Below, piece by piece: positions 24,830 to 32,220 of a stretch of 64,000 bases of DNA; the first letter of the stretch is position 1, and each line of letters starts with the position of its first letter. Both the position numbers and the translations under genes were made by a program. A model generated the notes under the pieces. The model was not told the origin of the DNA and did no database searches. It worked only from the letters and a program-made list of their open reading frames with translations. Origin of the DNA: Chloroflexota bacterium (lineage in GTDB: Bacteria; Chloroflexota; Anaerolineae; UBA4142); contig JACRBM010000060.1 in the NCBI GenBank assembly GCA_016219275.1, forward strand, positions 62,001-126,000. The letters run 5' to 3'.

Positions 24830-25465
24830 TTACTTTCCTCCTGCCCACTGCTTGGCGAGCACGACCGCTTCCATCGCATCTTTGCCGAAGGCATCCGCCC
24901 CGGCATACTGGCGTACCTGATCGTCCACTGTGCCACCGCCGATCATGATCTTGACATCGTTGCGCAACCCCGCCGCTTTGATCGCGTCCACCGTTTCTTT
25001 CATCGAAGTGTACGCCAGCGTGAGAAAACCGCTGAGCGCGACGATGCTGGGTTGGTAACTCTTGACTTCGCTGATGAATTTTTCGATAGGCACATCCACA
25101 CCCAGGTCTTTCACTTCAAAACCATTCACGTCGAGCATGAACACGACAATGTCTTTGCCGATGTCGTGAATGTCGCCCTTGACGGTGCCGACCAACACCT
25201 TCGCGCCTTGCTTGGCGGTTTCCGCGGCGCCGGTGACGCGCGGCTTGACCACGGCGGAGATGGACTTGAGCATCTCGCCGGCGAGGATCAACTCTGGGAT
25301 GAAATACTTGCCTTCCTCAAATCGTTTGCCGACAATTTCCATCGCGAGCCGGCAATCGTCGAGAATGGTCATGGGGTCGGTCCCATTTTCCAACAATTGC
25401 TGGGTGAGCGCAAGGACCTCTTCTTCCTGCATGTCCGCAATCGCGTTGACCAGTTTTTCTGACAT
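24830..25465 (-). CDS. Corrinoid-binding methyl carrier protein (MtaC/MttC-like)
   Basis: The protein has 211 residues. The N-terminal four-helix cap (residues 1-85) is followed by a B12-binding Rossmann domain with lower-ligand motif GDIHDIGKDI (Asp98, His100, Gly103) and IMIGGGTV near the end. It carries the methyl group between the UroD-type and pterin methyltransferases beside it. AAGGAG precedes ATG 25465. The length equals that of typical methanol, methylamine and O-demethylase corrinoid proteins. Confidence 0.95.
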   Translation of the reverse strand: MSEKLVNAIADMQEEEVLALTQQLLENGTDPMTILDDCRLAMEIVGKRFEEGKYFIPELILAGEMLKSISAVVKPRVTGAAETAKQGAKVLVGTVKGDIHDIGKDIVVFMLDVNGFEVKDLGVDVPIEKFISEVKSYQPSIVALSGFLTLAYTSMKETVDAIKAAGLRNDVKIMIGGGTVDDQVRQYAGADAFGKDAMEAVVLAKQWAGGK

Positions 25466-25516
25466 ACCCTTCTCCTTTGAAAGTGACTTGGGCGCTTGAT
25501 TCTCGCGCACCCACGT

Positions 25517-26323
25517 TTAACTCGGTTTGTTTTCCAATAATCCCGCGCGATACGCGCGCGTATAGTTCAAACAGTGCTTGTCGCGACCCAGCAAAAGATT
25601 GGCGGCGAGCATCGTCGCTTGCAGTTCGCGGTCGTTCGGATCAATAATCGCGGTATCCATGCCGGCATCGAGCGCGAGCGCCAGAAAAGTTCGATTGATC
25701 AACGCGCGCACCGGCAAGCCAAACGATACATTGCTCAACCCGCAAGAAATGTGCGCTTGCGGAAATCCCGCGCGGATCGCGCGCATCGTGTTGAAGGTGA
25801 TACGGCTCGCTTCGGTGTTCGTCGCAATCGTCATCGCCAACGGATCCACGTACACTTTCTCGTCGGGCACGCCGGCGCGGCGCGTTGCCGCGAACACGTT
25901 GCGGATCACGTCGAGCCGCGCGGCAACCGTCGGCGGAATGCCCTTGTCGTCCATGCACAGCGCGATGACTTCACAGCCGAACTCGGCGACGATGGGCAGG
26001 ATGCCACTCAAGCGCGTTTGTTCGCCACTGATCGAGTTGATCATCGGCGTCTTTTTGACGTGCTTCATCGCGACGCGCAACGCGTTGGGATTCGCGCTGT
26101 CCAGGCAGAGCGGCACATCCACCGCGTCTTGCGCGAGTTGGATAAGCCACACCAGGTCGTCCGGCTCGCGATCGGGCGGTGTGCCCGCGTTGACATCGAG
26201 CCAATGCGCGCCGCCTCCGACTTGTTTCTTTGCCAGGTTCTGAATGAATTCAGCATTCCGTTCGGCAATCGCTTTCTTAACCTGGGCGCGAGTGCCGTTA
26301 ATTTTTTCGCCAATAATTTTCAT
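25517..26323 (-). CDS. Methyltetrahydrofolate:corrinoid methyltransferase (DHPS-like)
   Basis: The protein has 268 residues with a dihydropteroate-synthase-like TIM barrel: IIGEKINGTR, HWLDVNAGTP, LCLDSANPNAL, MINSISGE and ISCGLSNVSFGLP match the AcsE/MtgA pterin-binding family. It would take the methyl from the corrinoid protein to tetrahydrofolate, or run in reverse. GGAGCGGTAG precedes ATG 26323. It sits 51 bp upstream of the corrinoid gene in the operon. Confidence 0.92.
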   Translation of the reverse strand: MKIIGEKINGTRAQVKKAIAERNAEFIQNLAKKQVGGGAHWLDVNAGTPPDREPDDLVWLIQLAQDAVDVPLCLDSANPNALRVAMKHVKKTPMINSISGEQTRLSGILPIVAEFGCEVIALCMDDKGIPPTVAARLDVIRNVFAATRRAGVPDEKVYVDPLAMTIATNTEASRITFNTMRAIRAGFPQAHISCGLSNVSFGLPVRALINRTFLALALDAGMDTAIIDPNDRELQATMLAANLLLGRDKHCLNYTRAYRAGLLENKPS

Positions 26324-26409
26324 CTACCGCTCCTTCGGAATTGGGACGCGGATGAGCGCGGATGAACGCGGATAAGAATAAAATCTGCGTTCGTCTGCGT
26401 CCCCTTGAT

Positions 26410-27093
26410 TTAATCGCGCGCGGGAGGGAAAAAGTGTTCGTACAAAATCGTTTGCCCGGGCGGCACGACGACGAACTCGTCATCCCAGGGTCCAAAGATC
26501 ATTTTCTTGACGAGCGCGGGCGACCCTTCGATTTCTTCAAAGCGCAGTCCGAACTGCTCGGCGGTGTTGCGCGCGTATTGGCGATATCGTTCGAGCTCGA
26601 ATTGTCCGGTATTGATAAAACCAAGCCGCGTGTAATTCTTGAGCATCAGATTGATCATGCGCTTTGCTTTGGTCGCGCCATATTTTTCGGCGAGGCGTTT
26701 GTACTCTTCGAACGGACTATCGCCGACCTCGATCCAACCTTTCGTGAGATAGTACGTTCCCGGTTCGCGGTTGATCTGCTCTTTGTACGCCGCGCACGAT
26801 CCCAGAAAAATCGCGATACAATCGTCGGTGCGCGGCACGACGAGCGTGGCAGTGGTCGCGCGGAGACCGATCACCGCCATCGAGCACAAGCCGTAACCCA
26901 GCAACACCATATCGGCGTGCGGACTGACTTGCTCGATCTTTTTTTGCAATGTGTTCTTCAGATCGTTGGGGTGAAGGTGAAGACCGAATTCGAGGATATC
27001 ATACGAGACATCACCGGGGAGAAAGGGGAGCATCTCCTCGATGACCGTCGCGCAAGCGATTACACGAGTGCTAGAGAGATTCCTAGTCGCCAT
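26410..27093 (-). CDS. DUF1638-family protein, first gene of the corrinoid operon
   Basis: The protein has 227 residues. It shows the DUF1638 pattern: an N-terminal VIACATVIEEML, a central LLGYGLCSMAVIGL, PRTDDCIAIFLGS, and GTYYLTKGWIEVGD. The family often lies next to corrinoid methyltransferases, but its function is unknown; the conserved Cys and the GYGLC segment hint at metal or cofactor binding. The start at 27093 is chosen by family N-terminus. A consensus promoter at 27112-27140 leaves a leader of only about 12 bases. The 86 bp to the next gene hold a short GCGGATGA tandem. Confidence 0.75.
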   Translation of the reverse strand: MATRNLSSTRVIACATVIEEMLPFLPGDVSYDILEFGLHLHPNDLKNTLQKKIEQVSPHADMVLLGYGLCSMAVIGLRATTATLVVPRTDDCIAIFLGSCAAYKEQINREPGTYYLTKGWIEVGDSPFEEYKRLAEKYGATKAKRMINLMLKNYTRLGFINTGQFELERYRQYARNTAEQFGLRFEEIEGSPALVKKMIFGPWDDEFVVVPPGQTILYEHFFPPARD

Positions 27094-27111
27094 TGTCTTG
27101 AATCCACCCCG

Positions 27112-27140
27112 ATTATACACTTATATAGGGAAGTTGTCAA
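27112..27140 (-). promoter_or_regulatory. Consensus sigma-70 promoter of the corrinoid operon
   Basis: On the minus strand TTGACA (27140-27135), a 17 bp spacer and TATAAT (27117-27112) match the consensus exactly. The expected transcript start is near 27105, about 12 bases before the DUF1638 ATG. A perfect promoter usually needs repression, so the divergent UTRA regulator is a likely controller. Confidence 0.85.
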
Positions 27141-27179
27141 ATTGGCTATTATTCAAGTGTTTTTTGATGAGAAAGCGTA

Positions 27180-27207
27180 TTGACATTTTCGTTTTTGTGA
27201 ATATCCT
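27180..27207 (+). promoter_or_regulatory. Promoter toward the UTRA regulator
   Basis: TTGACA (27180-27185), a 16 bp spacer and TATCCT (27202-27207) point rightward. TGTCAA at 27135-27140, TTGACA here and ATGACAA near 27214 are related half-sites that could bind the regulator. The transcript would cross repeat A before reaching the gene. Apart from these promoters and repeat A, the gap 27094-27439 holds nothing else I can see. Confidence 0.55.
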
Positions 27208-27262
27208 ACAGATATGACAACTACACATCCTTGCGATGGTTCGAGCGGTGTCTTAAATTCAA

Positions 27263-27376
27263 TACCTTCGCCAAATCGTTTTCACCCGTTTTTTTATCCG
27301 CGAATAACGCGAATCTCTGCTAATTTTTAAATTCATTCGCGTTATTCGCGGATGAATTTATGATTTTGGCGAAGGT
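27263..27376. repeat. Palindromic dispersed repeat A, copy 2 (complete)
   Basis: The 114 bp element has inverted ends ACCTTCGCCAAA / TTTTGGCGAAGGT and inner arms built from CGCGAATAACGCGAAT and ATTCGCGTTATTCGCG. This is the intact form of the element at 12479-12625. It lies between the promoter and the start of the UTRA regulator gene, so its RNA would fold into a long hairpin in that leader. Confidence 0.85.
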
Positions 27377-27439
27377 GTTGAAATTGAAATGCGTTTTTGC
27401 AACCTTCGCAAGGATGGATGGGCAACCGAGTATTGCAAA

Positions 27440-28246
27440 ATGACTAGAAAAGGGAAACCACTCACCGCGCGGAATCTAAGCGGGCGTATTGATCGCGATT
27501 CATATGAGCCGGCGTATGCCCAGCTCGCCAATATCTTGCGCCGACAAGTGGCGACCGGTGTGTTTCAGCCCGGCGACCAGTTGCCTTCCGAATCGCAACT
27601 CGTCGGTCGCTTTGATGTCAGCCCGATGACGGTGCGCCGCGCGATCAACCTCCTCGCCGACCAGGGAGTTATCAGCACCGCGCAAGGACGCGGCACATTC
27701 GTGCGCGGCGTCGAATTAAGCACGGCGACATTCGGACTCAAAGAATTGCAAAGTCTGTTCAGCAACAAACCACAGACCAACGTCAAACTGCTTGAAGCGC
27801 GCGTCGTCACGGCGGATGAACGCACCGCGCGCAAACTCGATATCGCGCTGGGGCAACGCGTCGTCTATATTCGTCGCCTCTTGACGATCGAAAACCAACC
27901 GGCGTTTTATCATCGCGAGTACGTGGTGTACGATCCCGCGCGCCCGGTCGTCGAAGCGGAAATGGAAGTGACGTCGCTCCAAGGATTGTTTACCGGCATC
28001 GGCGAAACTCTGCTCAAGCGCGGCGAACTCGGCATCGAAGCGACGATCCTCAACGACGAGGAGGCGCGCCTGTTGGAGGTCGCCACACCCGCCGCGGCGT
28101 TTTGCATCGAGCATCTTTTCTACGATCTCAAAGAGCGTCCGGTCAGTTGGGGTTGGTTCGTCTGCCATAGCACGCGCTTGCGCTTTACGACCGGCGTGGG
28201 CATTCCACGATTGGACGGAATGGATCAACCCAGGAAGGAAAGATAA
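27440..28246 (+). CDS. GntR/HutC-family regulator with UTRA domain
   Basis: The protein has 268 residues. The wHTH covers about residues 20-85 (QLPSESQLVGRFDVSPMTVR; RGTFVRG), and a UTRA ligand domain follows (ALGQRVVYIRRLLTIENQPA; FCIEHLFYDLKERPVSWGWF). UTRA domains bind small metabolites that relieve repression. I take ATG 27440; an in-frame start at 27389 is possible, and neither has a clear ribosome site. It directly abuts the second corrinoid gene and is divergent from the main methyltransferase operon, which it probably controls. Confidence 0.88.
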   Translation: MTRKGKPLTARNLSGRIDRDSYEPAYAQLANILRRQVATGVFQPGDQLPSESQLVGRFDVSPMTVRRAINLLADQGVISTAQGRGTFVRGVELSTATFGLKELQSLFSNKPQTNVKLLEARVVTADERTARKLDIALGQRVVYIRRLLTIENQPAFYHREYVVYDPARPVVEAEMEVTSLQGLFTGIGETLLKRGELGIEATILNDEEARLLEVATPAAAFCIEHLFYDLKERPVSWGWFVCHSTRLRFTTGVGIPRLDGMDQPRKER

Positions 28247-28918
28247 ATGCCGAGCAACGATCAACGCGCCGCATTGATCGCGCATGTGGCTAACTTGGAG
28301 GAGAATGCCGTTCTCGATCTCGTGCGCCAACGGTTGACGGAAGGCGAAGACCCCTTGAAGATTGTCGAAGAATGCCAGGAAGGGATGCGCCAGGTCGGCT
28401 TGCGTTACGAGCGCGGCGAGTATTACTTGGCGGGTTTGATCATGGCAGGCGAAATTTTTCGCGAGGTGACCGAGATCGTCCAGCCCTTGCTCGAACATCG
28501 CATCCGGCAACAATCTTCGGGACGCGTGTTGCTCGGCACGGTACAAGGCGACATTCACGACATGGGCAAGAATATGCTCGCGATGTTGCTGAGTTGCTAT
28601 GGCTTTACGGTGATTGATCTCGGTGTGGACGTTGCGCCGACGGAGTTCGCCGCGCGCGCGGTCGAGATCAAACCGGACATTGTCGGATTGTCCGCACTGC
28701 TGACTTCGGCGCACGAAAAAATGCGCGAGACGGTGTCGCTCTTGCGCGGCGAAGCCAAGCGCACCGGCGCGAAATTTTCGATTATCATCGGCGGCGGACA
28801 AATTGATGAACAAGTTCGCACGAACACTGGCGCGGACTATTACGGACAAGACGCGATGATGGGCGTGCGTTTGTGTCAGCGATTGATGACAGAACATTCA
28901 ATCGTCGTTGACTCGTGA
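28247..28918 (+). CDS. Second corrinoid-binding methyl carrier protein
   Basis: The protein has 223 residues with the same layout as the protein at 24830: a helical cap, then a B12-binding domain with GDIHDMGKNM (Asp102, His104, Gly107) and SIIIGGGQID. ATG 28247 directly follows the regulator's TAA, with AGGAAAG inside the regulator's last codons. No methyltransferase lies with it on this strand. It may share the leftward enzymes with the first corrinoid protein, giving two substrate branches, or serve the regulator as a sensor (inference). Confidence 0.93.
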   Translation: MPSNDQRAALIAHVANLEENAVLDLVRQRLTEGEDPLKIVEECQEGMRQVGLRYERGEYYLAGLIMAGEIFREVTEIVQPLLEHRIRQQSSGRVLLGTVQGDIHDMGKNMLAMLLSCYGFTVIDLGVDVAPTEFAARAVEIKPDIVGLSALLTSAHEKMRETVSLLRGEAKRTGAKFSIIIGGGQIDEQVRTNTGADYYGQDAMMGVRLCQRLMTEHSIVVDS

Positions 28919-28936
28919 TGGAAACGAATGTATACT
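28908..28936 (+). promoter_or_regulatory. Promoter of the methyltransferase-nuclease gene
   Basis: TTGACT (28908-28913), a 17 bp spacer and TATACT (28931-28936) lie across the end of the corrinoid gene. The transcript would start near 28943, some 25 bases before ATG 28970, so the restriction-modification-like gene has its own promoter. Confidence 0.7.
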
Positions 28937-28969
28937 TTTGGCAGATTATTCGAGAGCCATGATGTTTAG

Positions 28970-31141
28970 ATGAAATCGTTAGAGCAAACCGTTTTGCCGT
29001 TTCCCGCAGTCGCCGAGCCAGAAATAATTTCCATCCCCGAAATCAACGGTAAAGCCAACAAACTGGATTCTCAAGACCGTCCATTCCACGAATGGTACCG
29101 GTTTGTGCTTTCATTTCCTCCCCATCTTGTGCGCCAATACATTCAGGATTTTGGACTGGATGAAAAAAGCACATTGCTCGATCCTTTCTGTGGAACTGGC
29201 ACAACATTGGTCGAAGCCAAATTGAATGGAATCCATGCGATTGGATTGGAAGCAAATCCGTTTGCCTACATTGCCAGCTCTGTCAAAACAGATTGGTCGA
29301 TTGATCCCGATATTTTGTTGGTGCGCGCGCACGATATTGCCGAAGCGGCATCGAAAATTTTGCAGACACAAGGAATTGACGATAACCAAATTCTTCAAGA
29401 CGAAATCAAAAACTTGACGCTAAGAACGCTCAATCCTGATGCGGCTAAACTTTTGCTAACAGATTCAATCAGCTCATTGCCACTACACAAAACTCTGGTG
29501 CTTTTGGATTGCTTGCGTGAATTTGCCAACGAACCATTCTATCGCCATGCCGAATTGGCATTGGCAAACGCGTTGGTATTCAAGATCGGCAATCTCCGTT
29601 TCGGACCCGAGGTCGGAGTCGGTGTAAAAAAGCAAGACGCGCCGGTCATTGCAATCTGGTTATCCGAAGTTGGAAAGATTGCGAACGACTTGCGGCGCGT
29701 CGCTGGCAAATCCTATCCTGAATGTCAGGTTTACAATGCGGATGCGCGCGCGGTCAGCCATCTCCAATTTAATGGAATCGCGCCTCATTCGATTGATGCC
29801 GTGATCACATCGCCGCCGTATCCAAATGAAAAAGATTACACACGAACCACGCGGCTCGAATCGGTCATCTTGGGTTACATCAAAACCAAACAAGATTTGC
29901 GCGAACTGAAAAAGAGACTGGTGCGGTCGAATACGCGCGGGGTATACAAAGACGACGACGACGACGAATGGGTGGAAACACCCGCTGAGATTCGGCAGAT
30001 TGTTGATTCGATTGAAACTCGCCGAATCGCGCTGGGAAAAAATTCCGGTTTTGAAAAGCTGTACGGTCGAGTCACGAGTCTCTACTTTGCGGCAATGGCG
30101 CGCCATTTGATCGAACTGCGCCCCTTGCTTAAACCGGGTGCGCGGTTGGCGTACGTCGTCGGCGATCAAGCTTCCTACTTGCGTGTGATGATTCGCACCG
30201 GACGATTGCTGGCGGAAATCGCGGAGACGGTTGGATACGAACTCGTTAGAACAGACCTTTTCAGAACGCGCTTTGCGACGGCAACCAAAGAACAATTGCG
30301 CGAAGAAGTCGTCATTCTACGTTGGCGAGGAGAAAAAAACGACATGGCAGAAGAAAAGAATCGCTATACTCGACTGATCGAATCCATTTTTTTCACGCAT
30401 TACCAGGAAGGCGCAACAGAAGTTGAATTTGAAAGATCAGATATCAACCGCGCGGCGGATAAATTGAAGATGGACTTGCCCAAAAACCTGGGCGATGTGC
30501 TCTATTCTTTTCGATACCGAACTCAATTGCCGGACAGCATCATCACGAAAGCGCCCTCCGGCTTTGAGTGGGTTATCCGCGCGGCAGGACGATCACGCTA
30601 CAAATTCGTGCTGGTCATTCAATCTGCCATCGCGCCATCGGATAATTTGGTCGAGACCAAGATTCCGGATGCCACACCTGGGATCATCGTCAAATATGCT
30701 TTGAACGACGAACAAGCCGTCTTGGCAAAACTACGTTACAACCGACTCGTTGATATTTTCACTAGGCTTGCCTGTTATTCTTTGCAAAACCATTTGAGGA
30801 CAACCGTCCCAGGGATGGGGCAAGTCGAAACCGACGAACTGTACATTGGCATTGACAAACGCGGCGCGCAATATGTTTTGCCGATTCAAGCAAAAGGCGG
30901 AACCGATCGAATTGGCATTGTGCAAGTTGAACAAGACATCGCCATGTGCGCGGCAAAATTTCCGAACCTGGTTTGCCGTCCGATCGCAGCGCAGTTCATG
31001 GAGGAAAATCTGATTGCATTATTTGAACTAGAGCAAACAGATGAAGGCATCAAAGTCGCCGCTGAAAAACATTACAAACTTGTTCATCCGGATGAATTAA
31101 CGACGGAAGAACTCGAAAAATACAGAACACGTTCAGTCTGA
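28970..31141 (+). CDS. DNA methyltransferase fused to a putative restriction endonuclease domain
   Basis: The protein has 723 residues. Residues 1 to about 455 form an amino-methyltransferase with motif I LLDPFCGTGTTLVEAKLNG and motif IV ITSPPYPNEKDYTR (SPPY, N4-cytosine or N6-adenine type). After EKND an internal Met opens a second domain (about 458-723) that reads like a separate protein: FFTHYQEGATEVEFERSDIN, ETDELYIGIDKRG, then VLPIQAKGGTDRI. The spaced Glu/Asp ... Gln-Ala-Lys fits a PD-(D/E)xK nuclease with Gln in the third position. It is probably a one-polypeptide restriction-modification enzyme. Base composition is visibly AT-richer than its neighbours, a sign of transfer. The stop is two bases from the convergent glucokinase stop. 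Confidence 0.8.
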   Translation: MKSLEQTVLPFPAVAEPEIISIPEINGKANKLDSQDRPFHEWYRFVLSFPPHLVRQYIQDFGLDEKSTLLDPFCGTGTTLVEAKLNGIHAIGLEANPFAYIASSVKTDWSIDPDILLVRAHDIAEAASKILQTQGIDDNQILQDEIKNLTLRTLNPDAAKLLLTDSISSLPLHKTLVLLDCLREFANEPFYRHAELALANALVFKIGNLRFGPEVGVGVKKQDAPVIAIWLSEVGKIANDLRRVAGKSYPECQVYNADARAVSHLQFNGIAPHSIDAVITSPPYPNEKDYTRTTRLESVILGYIKTKQDLRELKKRLVRSNTRGVYKDDDDDEWVETPAEIRQIVDSIETRRIALGKNSGFEKLYGRVTSLYFAAMARHLIELRPLLKPGARLAYVVGDQASYLRVMIRTGRLLAEIAETVGYELVRTDLFRTRFATATKEQLREEVVILRWRGEKNDMAEEKNRYTRLIESIFFTHYQEGATEVEFERSDINRAADKLKMDLPKNLGDVLYSFRYRTQLPDSIITKAPSGFEWVIRAAGRSRYKFVLVIQSAIAPSDNLVETKIPDATPGIIVKYALNDEQAVLAKLRYNRLVDIFTRLACYSLQNHLRTTVPGMGQVETDELYIGIDKRGAQYVLPIQAKGGTDRIGIVQVEQDIAMCAAKFPNLVCRPIAAQFMEENLIALFELEQTDEGIKVAAEKHYKLVHPDELTTEELEKYRTRSV

Positions 31142-31143
31142 TT

Positions 31144-32139
31144 TTAATCGCGCAAGCCATAACACGCCGCGCCGATAAGCGCGGCGTGCGGATTGAGAAT
31201 CACGCGCACCGGGACGCGGCGAAGCAATTCCGCAAAGCGTCCCTTGCGCGTAAATCGTTCCAGAAAAGTTCTTTCTTTCAGATACGGCAAGATTCGCGGC
31301 GGCATGCCACCCCCCAGATACACGCCGCCCGTCGCCAAAATCCGCAACGCCAGATTCCCTGCTTCGCTTCCCAGGATTGCCACAAACAGATTCAGCGTTG
31401 CCGCGCAAATCGCGACCTGGCTTTCGAGCGCCGCCTGCACGATGATGGGCGTCGGGTCGCTCGCCGCGGCGAGCGCATCGCGCAACCAGGCCGGCTCGTC
31501 CATGTGCCGCGCGTCTTTGAAAAACGCGTACACGTTCGGCAGTCCCATTCCCGACGCGACGCGTTCGTAACTGACGTGTTCCATCCGTGCCTGCATGTAC
31601 TCCAGCAGGTCGCGTTCGAGCGCGGTTGTCGGCGCGAAATCGGCGTGACCGCCTTCGGAAGCGCACGCGCGGTATCCATCGTCGTCCCAGGTTAGAAATG
31701 CTTCGCCCAATCCCGTGCCTGGCGCGATGACCGCTAGCGCGCCCTGGGCGACCGGCGCGCCTTCGTTCAACGTTTCCCAGTCCGCCGATTCCAGAAAGGG
31801 AATCGCATGCGCGATGGCTTCGAGATCGTTTAGCAAACACACCGGCGTATTGCCGAGCATTTCACTCAACTTGCGCGCGTCCACTACCCAGGACAAGTTG
31901 GTCACCTGTGCGCGCTGGTCAACGACCGGACCCGCCACGTCAATACACACGCGCGTCGGTTTCAAATCCAGGTCCGCCAAAAATCGGTGGACGATGGCTT
32001 CCATCGAGGCATAGTCTTTGCTTGCAAAGGTCGCCTGCGCGAGCGGCTGATGCGGACCGCGTTCACGCGCATAAATCGCGAGCGCGGTTTTCGTGCCGCC
32101 AATATCGCCCGCCAGCAACCATTCATTCGTACGATTCAT
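31144..32139 (-). CDS. glk: Glucokinase (Glk family, PF02685)
   Basis: The protein has 331 residues. ATP-binding LLAGDIGGTKTALAIY is at the N-terminus, the sugar-binding segment is CLLNDLEAIAHAI (catalytic Asp), then come VIAPGTGLGEAFL, ASEGGHADFAP and the C-terminal ILATGGVYLGGGMPP. This is the Glk rather than ROK branch, as no Cys-rich zinc motif is seen. It phosphorylates glucose released by the GH3 enzyme encoded just upstream on the same strand. A strong terminator in the 81 bp gap may set lower expression than for the hydrolases. Confidence 0.93.
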   Translation of the reverse strand: MNRTNEWLLAGDIGGTKTALAIYARERGPHQPLAQATFASKDYASMEAIVHRFLADLDLKPTRVCIDVAGPVVDQRAQVTNLSWVVDARKLSEMLGNTPVCLLNDLEAIAHAIPFLESADWETLNEGAPVAQGALAVIAPGTGLGEAFLTWDDDGYRACASEGGHADFAPTTALERDLLEYMQARMEHVSYERVASGMGLPNVYAFFKDARHMDEPAWLRDALAAASDPTPIIVQAALESQVAICAATLNLFVAILGSEAGNLALRILATGGVYLGGGMPPRILPYLKERTFLERFTRKGRFAELLRRVPVRVILNPHAALIGAACYGLRD

Positions 32140-32182
32140 TTTTTGCTCTTGCGTTTTTAGAAATAAATTTTCGCCACTATCA

Positions 32183-32213
32183 AACGGGGCGCAGTTTCGG
32201 ACTGCGCCCCGTT
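32183..32213 (-). terminator. Intrinsic terminator after the GH3 gene
   Basis: A perfect 13 bp stem AACGGGGCGCAGT / ACTGCGCCCCGTT with loop TTCGG (or CCGAA) lies 8 bp after the GH3 stop. The T-tract is short on the minus strand, so read-through into the glucokinase gene is likely. Confidence 0.75.
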
Positions 32214-32220
32214 GGGTCTT

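Noticed and set aside
27094-27439. A small gene in the gap between DUF1638 and the UTRA regulator
   Set aside because: The short frames there lie in repeat A or across promoters and have no ribosome site.
32183-32213. A possible riboswitch before the glucokinase gene
   Set aside because: Simple perfect stem with a 5-base loop directly after a stop codon; a terminator explains it fully.
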